Shown here one piece after another: positions 18,545-27,186 of a stretch of 64,000 nt of DNA. Position numbers and translations under genes: made by a program. Position 1 is the first letter of the stretch; every line of letters starts with the position of its first letter. The stretch is from Nocardioides pocheonensis (GTDB lineage: Bacteria; Actinomycetota; Actinomycetes; Propionibacteriales; Nocardioidaceae): the NCBI RefSeq assembly GCF_003725535.1, contig NZ_RJSF01000040.1, positions 266,370 through 330,369 of the forward strand. Reading direction: 5' to 3'. The notes below the pieces were generated by a model. That model searched no databases and was not told where the DNA came from. It saw only the letters and a list, made by a program, of their open reading frames with translations.

Positions 18545-19525
18545 TCAGCGCGGAGGCTGGTGGTCCCGCCAGTAGGGCTGCGGCATCTGGATGCCCTCCT
18601 CGTCGAACCGCAGTTTCACCCGCTCACGCATCTCGCGGGACACCGTCCACTGCTGCTGCGGCATCGTCTTCAGGGTGACCCGCACGACGACGGAGTCGGG
18701 GCCGAGGGACTGGACGCCCCAGACCTCCGGCTCCTCGATGATCTTGTCGCGGTACTCCGGGTCCTCCCAGAGGTCGTGGGCGACCTCCTTGAGGATCCGG
18801 CGGACCTTGGTGATGTCCTCCTTGTAGCCGACGGCGATGTCGAGCACCGACCGCGACCAGTTCTGGCTCTGGTTGCCGACCCGCAGGATCTCGCCGTTGC
18901 GCACGTACCAGACCGTGCCGTCGACGTCCCTGAGCCGCGTCACCCTCAGGCTCACCGCTTCGACCGTGCCGGACACGTCGCCGAGGTTGACGCTGTCCCC
19001 GACGCCGTACTGGTCCTCGAAGATCATGAAGATCCCCGAGAGGAAGTCCTTCACGAGGCTCTGGGCGCCGAAGCCCAGGGCTACGCCGAGGATGCCCGCG
19101 CTGGCGATGAGCGGGGCGATGTCGTAACCGAGCTCGGCGATCGCCATGATCACCACGACCGCGAAGATGACCCCGGAGACGATGCTCTTCAGCAGCGTGC
19201 CGATGGTCTGGGCGCGCTGCACCCTGCGGTGGGTGACCACCTCGCCCTCGGGCTCGGCGAACGGCCCGCGGACCAGAGCGTTCGGCAGCACGCCGGTCTG
19301 GGCGCGTCTCACGAGTCGGTCGATCAGCTTGTAGAGCAGCCACCGCGACCCGAGCGCGAGCACCACGAGCCAGATGATCGCGAGCGGCTTGCCGATGAAC
19401 CAGGCGGCGGCGTGCGCCAGGCTCTCGTTGTGGGTCCAGTCGTAGACCGCCGCACAGCTCCAGCTCTGGTCCGTGCCGTTGCGGCAGGTGTCGGGCATCT
19501 CGAGGAGACTCATCGGGACAGCCAT
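18545..19525 (-). CDS. MscS-family mechanosensitive ion channel
   Basis: The 326-residue membrane protein opens under membrane tension to release solutes. Three or four hydrophobic segments are visible: WFIGKPLAIIWLVVLALG (about 45-62), SGVIFAVVVIMAIAEL (about 110-128) and the Ala/Gly-rich pore helix (IASAGILGVALGFGAQSLVKDFL, in two parts). The soluble beta domain follows with DQYGVGDSVNLGDVSGTV. The N-terminus has two Cys (TCRNGTDQSWSC) that may be exported. ATG 19525 is chosen because a TAGCCT box (19533-19538 on this strand) is seven bases before it. It probably heads the operon running to the globin gene. Confidence 0.88.
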   Translation of the reverse strand: MAVPMSLLEMPDTCRNGTDQSWSCAAVYDWTHNESLAHAAAWFIGKPLAIIWLVVLALGSRWLLYKLIDRLVRRAQTGVLPNALVRGPFAEPEGEVVTHRRVQRAQTIGTLLKSIVSGVIFAVVVIMAIAELGYDIAPLIASAGILGVALGFGAQSLVKDFLSGIFMIFEDQYGVGDSVNLGDVSGTVEAVSLRVTRLRDVDGTVWYVRNGEILRVGNQSQNWSRSVLDIAVGYKEDITKVRRILKEVAHDLWEDPEYRDKIIEEPEVWGVQSLGPDSVVVRVTLKTMPQQQWTVSREMRERVKLRFDEEGIQMPQPYWRDHQPPR

Positions 19526-19636
19526 GCCCCGGAGGCTACGGGGGTCGCCGGAGCCATCCAAACCGGCCGCGCCGGACTGCCGTTTCGTGTGATGGACGTG
19601 ACCAGCGCTGGTGTGCTGGGGCCGAACAGGGATGGC

Positions 19637-19642
19637 TATCCT
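19637..19642 (+). promoter_or_regulatory. -10 box of the gene at 19650
   Basis: TATCCT lies seven bases before GTG 19650, consistent with a leaderless transcript. It is divergent from the mscS promoter, about 100 bases away. Confidence 0.5.
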
Positions 19643-19649
19643 TTCCCCT

Positions 19650-20033
19650 GTGAAGAACCACGAGGCTCCGTCCCGCATGCTCCTGCGCCGCGCCGCCCTG
19701 GTGCTGTCGACCGCGGCTGTCGTCGTGGTCGCGCTTCCGGCCCTCGCGTCCGCGGACACCCCGGCGGCGTGGCAGCAGGACCCGCACGTGTCGGGCCTGG
19801 ACTTCCTGCTGGTCCTCGTGCTGATCCCGGTCGGTCTGGCCCTGGTGATCAGCCTGCTGGCGACCCTGCCGTCGATGATCCGCGACCGTGGCTACGAGCC
19901 GGGCCAGTCCTGGCGCGCGGAGGCCGAGTGGTTCGGCGGGCCGCGCAAGGGCGTGGAGGCCGCCGAGGAGCTGTCGCCGCAGCAGGTGGAGAGCGCCGAG
20001 TCGGGTCGAGGTGGCACCAGTGGTCAATGGTGA
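19650..20033 (+). CDS. Small exported or membrane protein, function unknown
   Basis: The 127-residue protein has a cleavable-looking signal peptide (residues 10-34, ending ALASA), then a second hydrophobic segment (FLLVLVLIPVGLALVISLLA, about 55-75) and a cytoplasmic tail rich in Glu and Ser containing WRAEAEWFGGPRKG. It is probably a single-pass membrane protein with a short exported N-terminus. It overlaps the start of the DUF5130-like gene by 14 bases, which suggests the two products act together. I do not recognise a functional family. Confidence 0.65.
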   Translation: MKNHEAPSRMLLRRAALVLSTAAVVVVALPALASADTPAAWQQDPHVSGLDFLLVLVLIPVGLALVISLLATLPSMIRDRGYEPGQSWRAEAEWFGGPRKGVEAAEELSPQQVESAESGRGGTSGQW

Positions 20034-20406
20034 GGGTTTCTCCTCCGACCAGCGCTACGAGATCGACCGCGCGATCCGCGCGGCCGAGACGGTCAGCCGT
20101 TACGAGTTCTCCGTGTACGTCGGCGCGGCCGAGGGTGAGGCCGGGCCGTTCGCCCAGCGCCTGCACGCCTCGCTCGTGGCGCCCGCGCGCAGCGTCCTGA
20201 TCATGGTCGACCCGGCGGCGCGGCTGCTGGAGATCGTCACCGGCTCCGTGGTCCGCCGCGACCTCCCCGACGACGCCGTCCGCCTGGCCGCCGTCGCGAT
20301 GGAGTCCGCGTTCGCCCAGGGCGACCTGGTCGGTGGCATCAAGCGCGGCCTCGCGCAGCTCGCGGAGGCGGCCCGCAAGCCGCAGACGCTCCACGCTGCT
20401 CCCTGA
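20020..20406 (+). CDS. DUF5130 / TPM-like domain protein
   Basis: GTG 20020 is chosen because GAGGTGG ends five bases upstream; GTG 20011 is an in-frame alternative. The 128-residue product (FSSDQRYEIDRAIRAAE ... EFSVYVGAAEG ... SVLIMVDPAARLLEIVTG) resembles the actinobacterial DUF5130 group, which I relate to the TPM fold (phosphatase/Psb32-like). No signal peptide is present. It overlaps the preceding small membrane protein gene, so a membrane-associated partner role is plausible. The family function is not established. Confidence 0.7.
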   Translation: MVNGEGFSSDQRYEIDRAIRAAETVSRYEFSVYVGAAEGEAGPFAQRLHASLVAPARSVLIMVDPAARLLEIVTGSVVRRDLPDDAVRLAAVAMESAFAQGDLVGGIKRGLAQLAEAARKPQTLHAAP

Positions 20407-20439
20407 TCACCTCGCTGACCACGCCGCCCGCGCGCCGGG

Positions 20440-23010
20440 TCAGGCCGTGACTGCCCGCTCGGCGTCCCTGGCCTGCGCCGCGAGGTAGCGAGCCACGTCG
20501 GCGCGGCCCTCCTTGACGTAGCGCACGGCTGCGGGGTTCGCCGTGGTCTGCGCGAGCCAGGCGTCCACCCGGTCGAGCAGCTCCGGCGAGGCGAGCGGCC
20601 GCGGGAACCCGAAGTTCAGCGCCACCGACGCCCGGTGGGTGCCCAGGTGCTCCCAGAGCGTCTCGGCGGCCTCCAGGTACTTGTCGACGTACGGCGCGAG
20701 CACGGCCTGCTGGTCGTGCACCTGGAACGCGAGCACGATCGACCGCTGCGTCTCGTTGGGAGTGTCCGCGCGCACGAACGCCGTCTCCCAGGCCTCTGCC
20801 TTGGCCTCGGCGGTGGGCTGGGCCGCACGGGCGGCCGCCGCGTGCTCCTTGCCGGAGATCGTGTTGTCGGCGGCGAGCTCGACGTCGATCCGGTCACCGG
20901 CGCGCCCGAGCCGCGCGAGGCCGCTGATCAGCGCCCAGCGCAGGTCCTGGTCCATCGCCAGGCCCTCGAACGTCAGCGTGCCGTCGAGCAGGCCCTCGAG
21001 GTCGGCGATCGCCTCCTCGGTCACGGCGGCGGACGCGTAGGACCGCATGAACGTGAGCTGCTGGTCGCTGCCCGGCTCCGCGTCCTCGAGCAGCTGCCGC
21101 AATCCGCGCTGCCACTGCTCCTGGAGCGCCGGCCGGTGGGCGGGGGAGGACAGCGAGTTGACCGCCTGGGCGGCGTACACGGGGATCCGGCTGATGCCCC
21201 ACGCGTCGGTCTCCTGCCCGATGTTCGCCAGCACGAGGTGGACGAAGTCGGTCGCGCTCATCTCCGCGTCGCGGGTCATGTCCCAGGCGGCACCCCACAC
21301 GAGGGCGCGGGTGAGGGAGTCGTCGATCCGCGAGAGGTCGTTGATCGCCACCTTGAGCGAGCGCTCGTCGAGCCGGATCTTGGCGTAGGCCAGGTCGGCG
21401 TCGTTGAGCAGCAGCAGCTCGGGCTGACGGGTGCCGACCAGCTCGGGCACCTCGGTCCGCTCGCCGGTGACGTCGATCTCGATCGAGGACGTGCGCAGCA
21501 GGTGACCGCGCATGTCCTCGTCGGCCTGCTCGTCGTACAGGCCGATGCCGATCCGGTGGCGCCGGATCGTGGGCCACTCCGGGTCGGCCGTCTGGACGAC
21601 GGTGAACGACGTGAAGTTGCCGTCCGCGTCCAGCTCGAACTCGGGCGTCAGGGTGTTCACGCCGGCCGTCTGCAGCCACTCCTGGGCCCACCCCTGGAGC
21701 TCGCGTCCGGACGCCTTCTCCAGCGCGAGCAGCAGGTCGGTGAACTCGGAGTTCGAGTACGCGAAGTCCTGGAAGTACTGGCGCAGCCCCGCCAGGAAGG
21801 GCTCGAGGCCCACCCAGGCGACCAGCTGCTTGAGCACGGCTGCGCCCTTGGCGTAGGTGATCATGTCGAAGTTGACCTCGACGGCCTGCAGGTCGTAGTT
21901 GTCCGCGGCGATCGGGTGCGTGCTCGGCATCTGGTCCTGGCGGTAGCCGGTCTGCTTGCGCGCGTTGGTGAAGCCGGTCCACGACTCGGTGAACTCGGTG
22001 GCCTCGACGGCCGCGTGGTAGCAGGCCCACTCGGCGAACGACTCGTTGAGCCAGAGGTCGTCCCACCATTTCATCGTGACCAGGTCGCCGAACCACATGT
22101 GCGCCATCTCGTGGAGGATCACGCTGCAGCGGAACTCGTAGAACGACCGCGGCTGTCGGCTGCGGGGGAGGTACTCGTCGCGCAGCGTGACGCAGCCGGC
22201 GTTCTCCATCGCGCCCATGTTGTACTCCGGCACGTAGAGCTGGTCGTACTTCTCGAACGGGTAGGGGTAGGCGAAGGCGTCCTCGAAGAACGCGAAGCCC
22301 TGCCGGGTCATCTTGACCAGCTCGTCGCGGTCGAGGAACTGGACCAGCGACTGGCGGCAGTAGTGGCCGAGCGGGATGGTGCCGTGCTTGCCCTCGTAGA
22401 CGTCCTGGACCTCGTGGTACTCACCGGCGACGAGCGCGGTGACGTACGTCGACATCTTCTTGGTCGGCGGGAAGATCCACCGCGCCTTGCCGTCGCCGAT
22501 CGGCTCCGGCGTGGGGGTGGGCGCGTTGGAGACCACCTTCCAGTCCTCGGGAGCGGTCACCTTGAACGTGAAGACGCTCTTGAGGTCGGGCTGCTCGAAC
22601 GTCGTGTAGACGCGGCGGGCGTCGGGCACCTCGAACTGGCTGTACATGTAGACACGGTCGTCGGCGGGGTCGACGAAGCGGTGCAGACCTTCGCCGCTGT
22701 GGCTGTAGGTGCAGTCGGCGCGCACGACCAGCACGTTGTCGGCCAGGAGGTCGTCGAGCTGGATCCGGTGGTCGGCGTACGCCGTGGCGGGGTCGAGCGC
22801 GACCCCGTTGAGCGTGATCTCGTGCACGGTGGCGCCGACCAGGTCGGCGAACGTGCTCGCCCCCGGCTGGCTCGCGCGGAACGCGATCGTGGTGGTGGAG
22901 GCGAAGGTCTTCTCGCTGGTCGTGAGGTCGAGCTCGATGGTGTACGAGTCGACGTCGAGCAACCGGGCGCGGGTCTGCGCCTCTTCGCGAGTGAGGTTGG
23001 TTCCTGGCAT
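20440..23010 (-). CDS. pepN: Aminopeptidase N (M1 family)
   Basis: A cytoplasmic zinc aminopeptidase of 856 residues that trims N-terminal residues from peptides. The exopeptidase motif GAMEN is in NMGAMENAGCVT and the zinc site HExxH is HEMAHMWFGD with the downstream Glu in LNESFAEW (about residues 300-330). The ERAP1-like C-terminal half is complete. ATG 23010 is chosen because relatives start close to the NLTREEA segment; ATG 23022 is an in-frame alternative twelve bases upstream. Neither has a clear binding site. It converges with the DUF5130-like gene. Confidence 0.93.
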   Translation of the reverse strand: MPGTNLTREEAQTRARLLDVDSYTIELDLTTSEKTFASTTTIAFRASQPGASTFADLVGATVHEITLNGVALDPATAYADHRIQLDDLLADNVLVVRADCTYSHSGEGLHRFVDPADDRVYMYSQFEVPDARRVYTTFEQPDLKSVFTFKVTAPEDWKVVSNAPTPTPEPIGDGKARWIFPPTKKMSTYVTALVAGEYHEVQDVYEGKHGTIPLGHYCRQSLVQFLDRDELVKMTRQGFAFFEDAFAYPYPFEKYDQLYVPEYNMGAMENAGCVTLRDEYLPRSRQPRSFYEFRCSVILHEMAHMWFGDLVTMKWWDDLWLNESFAEWACYHAAVEATEFTESWTGFTNARKQTGYRQDQMPSTHPIAADNYDLQAVEVNFDMITYAKGAAVLKQLVAWVGLEPFLAGLRQYFQDFAYSNSEFTDLLLALEKASGRELQGWAQEWLQTAGVNTLTPEFELDADGNFTSFTVVQTADPEWPTIRRHRIGIGLYDEQADEDMRGHLLRTSSIEIDVTGERTEVPELVGTRQPELLLLNDADLAYAKIRLDERSLKVAINDLSRIDDSLTRALVWGAAWDMTRDAEMSATDFVHLVLANIGQETDAWGISRIPVYAAQAVNSLSSPAHRPALQEQWQRGLRQLLEDAEPGSDQQLTFMRSYASAAVTEEAIADLEGLLDGTLTFEGLAMDQDLRWALISGLARLGRAGDRIDVELAADNTISGKEHAAAARAAQPTAEAKAEAWETAFVRADTPNETQRSIVLAFQVHDQQAVLAPYVDKYLEAAETLWEHLGTHRASVALNFGFPRPLASPELLDRVDAWLAQTTANPAAVRYVKEGRADVARYLAAQARDAERAVTA

Positions 23011-23127
23011 GCGGAGGATCATGCCACCCGACTCCACGCCTTCCGTTAACGGATAAACCGCCCCGGTCCTCACGCCGCGTGCGACGCTTGTCGGACGGTG
23101 GAACGAGCGCGAATGACACCGAGAAAA

Positions 23128-23181
23128 TTACACGGTTGTAACGGCGTGTCGCGTTGACATTTATGGTGCGAATGCTAGTCA
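23128..23181 (+). promoter_or_regulatory. AT-rich promoter region with TTACA/TGTAA dyad upstream of the CHAP gene
   Basis: A dyad TTACA-CGGT-TGTAA lies at 23128-23141, followed by a consensus -35 TTGACA at 23154-23159 and a -10-like TAGTCA at 23176-23181 with 16 bases between. A second possible -10 (TAACGT, 23200-23205) lies six bases before the start codon. The region is unusually AT-rich for this genome. Confidence 0.45.
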
Positions 23182-23211
23182 GAGTGACGAAAGTTGCTCT
23201 AACGTGCCGGT

Positions 23212-24789
23212 GTGATCGTCCGCCGCCTGCCCTTGTCTGCGTTCGTCGTGGCCCTTGCCGCGGCGCTCGCCTCGGTGCTCGTCGGCGTGCCGCGCGTCGA
23301 CGCGAGCTCGACGCTCCTCTGCCAGAAGTTCAGCCCGTGCGCACGCGCCGGCTACCCGAACTACGGCTACAACGCGAACTACACGAAGATGTGGTGGCGG
23401 ATGTACGCCGGCCACAACTGCACCAACTACGTCGCGTACCGGATGGTCAGTCGCGGCATGTCCGCGACCCGCCCGTGGAGCGGGAGCGGCGACGCCCGCA
23501 ACTGGGGCGTCGTCTTCGGCACGGTGACCAACCAGACGCCGATGGTCGGCTCGGTCGCCTGGTGGAGCACGAACCACGTCGCCTACGTCGAGCAGATCAT
23601 CGACGCCAACACGATCGTGATCTCCGAGGACCACTACGGCGGCACGTTCGACTGGCGCAAGATCGTGCGCGCCGGGGGCGGCTGGCCGACCGGGTTCATC
23701 CACCTCAACGACGAGGCGATGGGTGCCACCGCGCCGCCGACGATCGTGGGCACCCCGAAGGTCGACACCCCGATCAGCGTCACCAGCGGCACCTGGAACC
23801 ACCCGGGCGCCTCCTACGGCTACCAGTGGTACGCCAACGGCGTCGCGGTCCCGGGAGCGACCGGGACGACGTACACGCCCGGCGCCGGCCAGGTCTCGGC
23901 CGTGCTGTCGGTCCAGGTCACCGCGGCCAAGCCGGGCTACGTCACCGGTGCCAGCAGCTCGGCGCAGACCGCGCCGACCGCGCCGGGGACGATGGCGGTG
24001 GCGTCCGCGCCGACGATCAGCGGTGTGCCGAAGGTCGGCGGCGTGCTCACGGTGAGCGGCGGGGCCTTCACCCCGGCGGCGACCTCGTCGGCGATCCAGT
24101 GGTTCGCCGACGGTGCCCCGATCCCCGGCGCCACGGGTACGACGCTCTCCCTCGGCCCCGACCAGCTCGACCACCGGATCGCCGCCGTCGTCACGGGCAA
24201 GCGGGCCGGCTACACCGACGGCGTCACCGGCTCGGCCCCGACGGACCCGGTCGGCCCGGAGAACCTGTCGATGGGTCAGGAGCCGGCGCTCGCGGGCGAC
24301 CCGCACGTGGGGCAAGCGCTCACCGTCACGCCCGGCGTCGTCGGGCCGGCGGGGGTCACCACGGCGTACCGGTGGATGCGCAACGGCGTGAAGATCAAGG
24401 GCGCCCACGACGCTCGCTACGTGCCGACGGCCGACGACCTGGGCACGCGGCTCAGCCTGAAGATCCGCTACTCCAAGCCCGGGTACAACTCCGTGGTCCG
24501 CACGCTGGCCCTGCCCGGGACGGTGCGGGCGTTCGCCCGCCTGTACGTCACGTCGCGTCAGCACCGCGCCGTGACGATCCGTGTGGAGGCGGCCGGGCTC
24601 GCCACCGTGAACGGTGAGGTCACGCTCGTGAACGCGCACGGAGTGCGCCGGACGCAGGCGCTGAGCCACGGCACCGTGACGTTCTCGCCCCAGTGGCTCT
24701 TCTCGGGCCGCCGGACCGTGACGGTGACCTACCAGGGCTCCGCCAAGGTCGACGGCCGGACGGTCACCAAGACGCTCCGGATCCACTGA
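23212..24789 (+). CDS. Secreted CHAP-domain peptidoglycan hydrolase with Ig-like repeats
   Basis: The protein has 525 residues. A signal peptide (about 1-32) is followed by a CHAP amidase/endopeptidase domain with catalytic Cys in [11 protein letters not shown] and His in NHVAYVEQI, plus a [10 protein letters not shown] strand. Three ~85-residue repeats follow (about residues 178-435), each with a 'G.P.VG..L.V..G' start and a YQWYANG-like core, then a C-terminal beta domain of about 85 residues. The repeats probably bind or span the wall. The extra Cys pair (LLCQKFSPC) near the mature N-terminus may form a disulfide. The GTG start lacks a ribosome binding site. Confidence 0.85.
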   Translation: MIVRRLPLSAFVVALAAALASVLVGVPRVDASSTLLCQKFSPCARAGYPNYGYNANYTKMWWRMYAGHNCTNYVAYRMVSRGMSATRPWSGSGDARNWGVVFGTVTNQTPMVGSVAWWSTNHVAYVEQIIDANTIVISEDHYGGTFDWRKIVRAGGGWPTGFIHLNDEAMGATAPPTIVGTPKVDTPISVTSGTWNHPGASYGYQWYANGVAVPGATGTTYTPGAGQVSAVLSVQVTAAKPGYVTGASSSAQTAPTAPGTMAVASAPTISGVPKVGGVLTVSGGAFTPAATSSAIQWFADGAPIPGATGTTLSLGPDQLDHRIAAVVTGKRAGYTDGVTGSAPTDPVGPENLSMGQEPALAGDPHVGQALTVTPGVVGPAGVTTAYRWMRNGVKIKGAHDARYVPTADDLGTRLSLKIRYSKPGYNSVVRTLALPGTVRAFARLYVTSRQHRAVTIRVEAAGLATVNGEVTLVNAHGVRRTQALSHGTVTFSPQWLFSGRRTVTVTYQGSAKVDGRTVTKTLRIH

Positions 24790-24832
24790 CCGGTCCGGGA
24801 ATGGGCCCCGGCGGGGGTTTGTTGAAAGTGGT

Positions 24833-25480
24833 ATGACCACGATCTCGGGCCCTGCTGCTGCGTCCATCTCCGGCACCACGTCCGGCGTCGCCGACTTCTG
24901 GTTCGACCCGATGTGCCCGTTCGCCTGGATCACCTCGCGCTGGATGCTCGAGGTGGAGCAGGTGCGTGACGTCGAGGTGCGCTGGCACGTGATGAGCCTC
25001 GCCTACCTGAACCGCGACAAGGACATCCCCGAGAGCTACCGGGCCCTCCTCGAGCCGGCCTGGGGTCCCGTCCGGGTCCTGATCGCGGCGGCCCAGCGCC
25101 ACGGCGACGAGGTGCTGCTCCCGCTGTACACGGCCCTGGGCACCCGGATCCATCTGGAGAAGCAGCCGGTGGACCGGGAGATGATCGCCGCGGCCCTGGC
25201 CGAGGTCGGGCTCGAGGAGCATCTGGTCGAGGCGATGGACGATCCGGCGTACGACGACGCGGTGGCGCGCTCGCACCACGAGGGCATGGACCAGGTGGGC
25301 GACGACGTCGGCACGCCGACGATCTCGATCAACGGCTCCGCGTTCTTCGGTCCGGTGCTGAGCAGCATCCCCCGCGGCGAGGTCGCCGGGCAGCTGTGGG
25401 ACGGGGCCGTGGCGCTGGCCGCATACCCCGACTTCTTCGAGCTCAAGCGCACGCGCACCGGCGAGCTCGATTTCAGCTGA
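24833..25480 (+). CDS. DsbA-fold mycothiol-dependent nitroreductase-like protein (Rv2466c-like)
   Basis: The 215-residue thioredoxin-fold protein closely follows the Mycobacterium tuberculosis Rv2466c pattern: [68 protein letters not shown] and FELKRTRT. Rv2466c uses a CPWC site with mycothiol; here the site reads CPFA, so the second (resolving) Cys is absent and a monothiol mechanism is implied. ATG 24833 is preceded by GTTGAAAGT at 24821, the core of the operators seen before yceI. The stop is six bases from the convergent transporter stop. Confidence 0.85.
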   Translation: MTTISGPAAASISGTTSGVADFWFDPMCPFAWITSRWMLEVEQVRDVEVRWHVMSLAYLNRDKDIPESYRALLEPAWGPVRVLIAAAQRHGDEVLLPLYTALGTRIHLEKQPVDREMIAAALAEVGLEEHLVEAMDDPAYDDAVARSHHEGMDQVGDDVGTPTISINGSAFFGPVLSSIPRGEVAGQLWDGAVALAAYPDFFELKRTRTGELDFS

Positions 25481-25486
25481 ACCCGT

Positions 25487-27073
25487 TCAGCTCAACCCGG
25501 CGAGGATCTGGGCCAGCACGATCTTCGTGATCATCGCCGCCGGGTAGACCAGCGCATACCCGATGCCGACCCGCAGGTCGGCGCCGGTGCGCTCGTTCGC
25601 GTAGGCGAGCACGGCGGGCTGGGTCTGCGCCCCTCCGAGAACGCCTGCGGTCTGCCGAGGCCGGCTCCGCGCCAGCCTGGCAGCGACGGAGAGCGCGACC
25701 GCGGCCACCGTCGTGACCACGAAGCCGAGGACGGCCACCTTCCAGCCCAGCTGCGAGGTGACGGCGTCCGCGAACCGGCTGCCGGCCACCGTCCCGGCAT
25801 AGGCGAGGAACGTGATCATCCCGAACGTCGAGAGCGAGCTGGCCGCCCCGTGGGACATCGAGGTCACCACGGGGCCGATCCGCCCGAGGTGGCCGAAGAG
25901 CAGCCCGACCAGCAGCGTGCCGGCCGCGGCGCCCAGCGAGAACCCGCCGCCCGGGAGCGGGACGGGGACCATGCCCACGAGCACGCCGAGCATCATGCCC
26001 AGCGCCAGTCCGGTGGGGTTGATGTCGGAGATGCCCCGCTCGGAGTCGCCGAGGTAGGTGCCGACCGTCGCCATCGTCGACTCCGGGCAGATCACCCGCA
26101 GGCGGTCGCCCATCTGCACGACGAACCCCGGGTGCGCCACCAGGTCGACGTCGCCCCGACGGACCCGGCTGGCGGTCGCGCCGTACCGGTCGAGCCCGAG
26201 CTCGTGCACGGTGCGTCCGGCGAGGGTGGCGTTCGACAGGGTGATCCTGCGGTAGTCCAGGTCGTGGCGGTCCTCGACGATGTTGTGCGACGACCGGTGT
26301 CCGAGCTCCGCCGTGACCTGCTCGACCAGCCCCCTCGGCCCGACCGCGGTCACCAGGTCGCGCTGCGCGAGCACCTCGTCCTCGCCGGCGAGCTGGGTGT
26401 GGCTGGCCGCGTGCTGGTGCTTGAGGCGGGTGAAGGCGACGTCGCCGCCGTACCGCTCGGTGAGCTCCCGGACGGTCACCGGTGCCTCGCGGTCGACGCG
26501 GATGGTCTGGTGCACGAGCGGCTCGTCCACGGCCTCCTCGGAGTCGTGTCGCAAGGCCCAGGCGACCGCGAGCATCATGCCGACGACGCCCCACAGGTAG
26601 GTGATCGAGTAGCCGATCGTGGGACCGCCCGGGTCGGCGGCCCGCTCGCTGGCGGCGGCCAGCGCCGGGGTGTTGGTGAGCGCGCCGGCGAAAGAGCCCG
26701 CGATCACAGGTGGCGTCAGGCCGAGCGCCTCGCCGACCGCGTAGGCGACCCCTGCGGCAGCGGCGACGACAAGGGCGACGGCGGCCATCAGCCGCCACCC
26801 GGTGCGCAGCGACCCGAAGAAGGTCGGCCCGCTGATCACGCCGACCGTGTAGGCGAACATCACCAGGCCCAGCGTGCCCACGGCTTCCGGCAGCTGGAGC
26901 GGGTGGTCCCGCGCCGTGCCGAGCGACGAGACCCCGATCGCTCCGAAGAGTACGGCCGCCGGGCCGATCGGTACGCCGAGCAGGCGGATCCGGCCGAGCG
27001 ACGCACCCAGCGCGAGCAGGCAGGTCAGCAGCAGGACCGGCTCGTCCGCGAGCCGCGCGAGCACGGAGTCCAT
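25487..27073 (-). CDS. YidE/AspT-type putative transporter
   Basis: The 528-residue protein has two bundles of about five transmembrane segments separated by a cytoplasmic region (about residues 190-350) holding two TrkA-C (RCK_C) domains, for example VRELTERYGGDVAFTRLK and GLDRYGATASRVRRGD. This is the layout of the aspartate:alanine exchanger family. Several members are aspartate/alanine or succinate antiporters, but most, like YidE, have no known substrate. ATG 27073 is chosen because AGAAGG ends 8 bases upstream; GTG 27091 is an in-frame alternative. Confidence 0.85.
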   Translation of the reverse strand: MDSVLARLADEPVLLLTCLLALGASLGRIRLLGVPIGPAAVLFGAIGVSSLGTARDHPLQLPEAVGTLGLVMFAYTVGVISGPTFFGSLRTGWRLMAAVALVVAAAAGVAYAVGEALGLTPPVIAGSFAGALTNTPALAAASERAADPGGPTIGYSITYLWGVVGMMLAVAWALRHDSEEAVDEPLVHQTIRVDREAPVTVRELTERYGGDVAFTRLKHQHAASHTQLAGEDEVLAQRDLVTAVGPRGLVEQVTAELGHRSSHNIVEDRHDLDYRRITLSNATLAGRTVHELGLDRYGATASRVRRGDVDLVAHPGFVVQMGDRLRVICPESTMATVGTYLGDSERGISDINPTGLALGMMLGVLVGMVPVPLPGGGFSLGAAAGTLLVGLLFGHLGRIGPVVTSMSHGAASSLSTFGMITFLAYAGTVAGSRFADAVTSQLGWKVAVLGFVVTTVAAVALSVAARLARSRPRQTAGVLGGAQTQPAVLAYANERTGADLRVGIGYALVYPAAMITKIVLAQILAGLS

Positions 27074-27186
27074 GCCGCCATCCTTCTCCACCCGAGCGGC
27101 TGGCGGAGCCCGCGGAGCAAGATGCAGGACCTCAGGCCCCCGGATCGGTGACCGACGACCCTCTCCGGCCGACCGGACTCAGCCGG

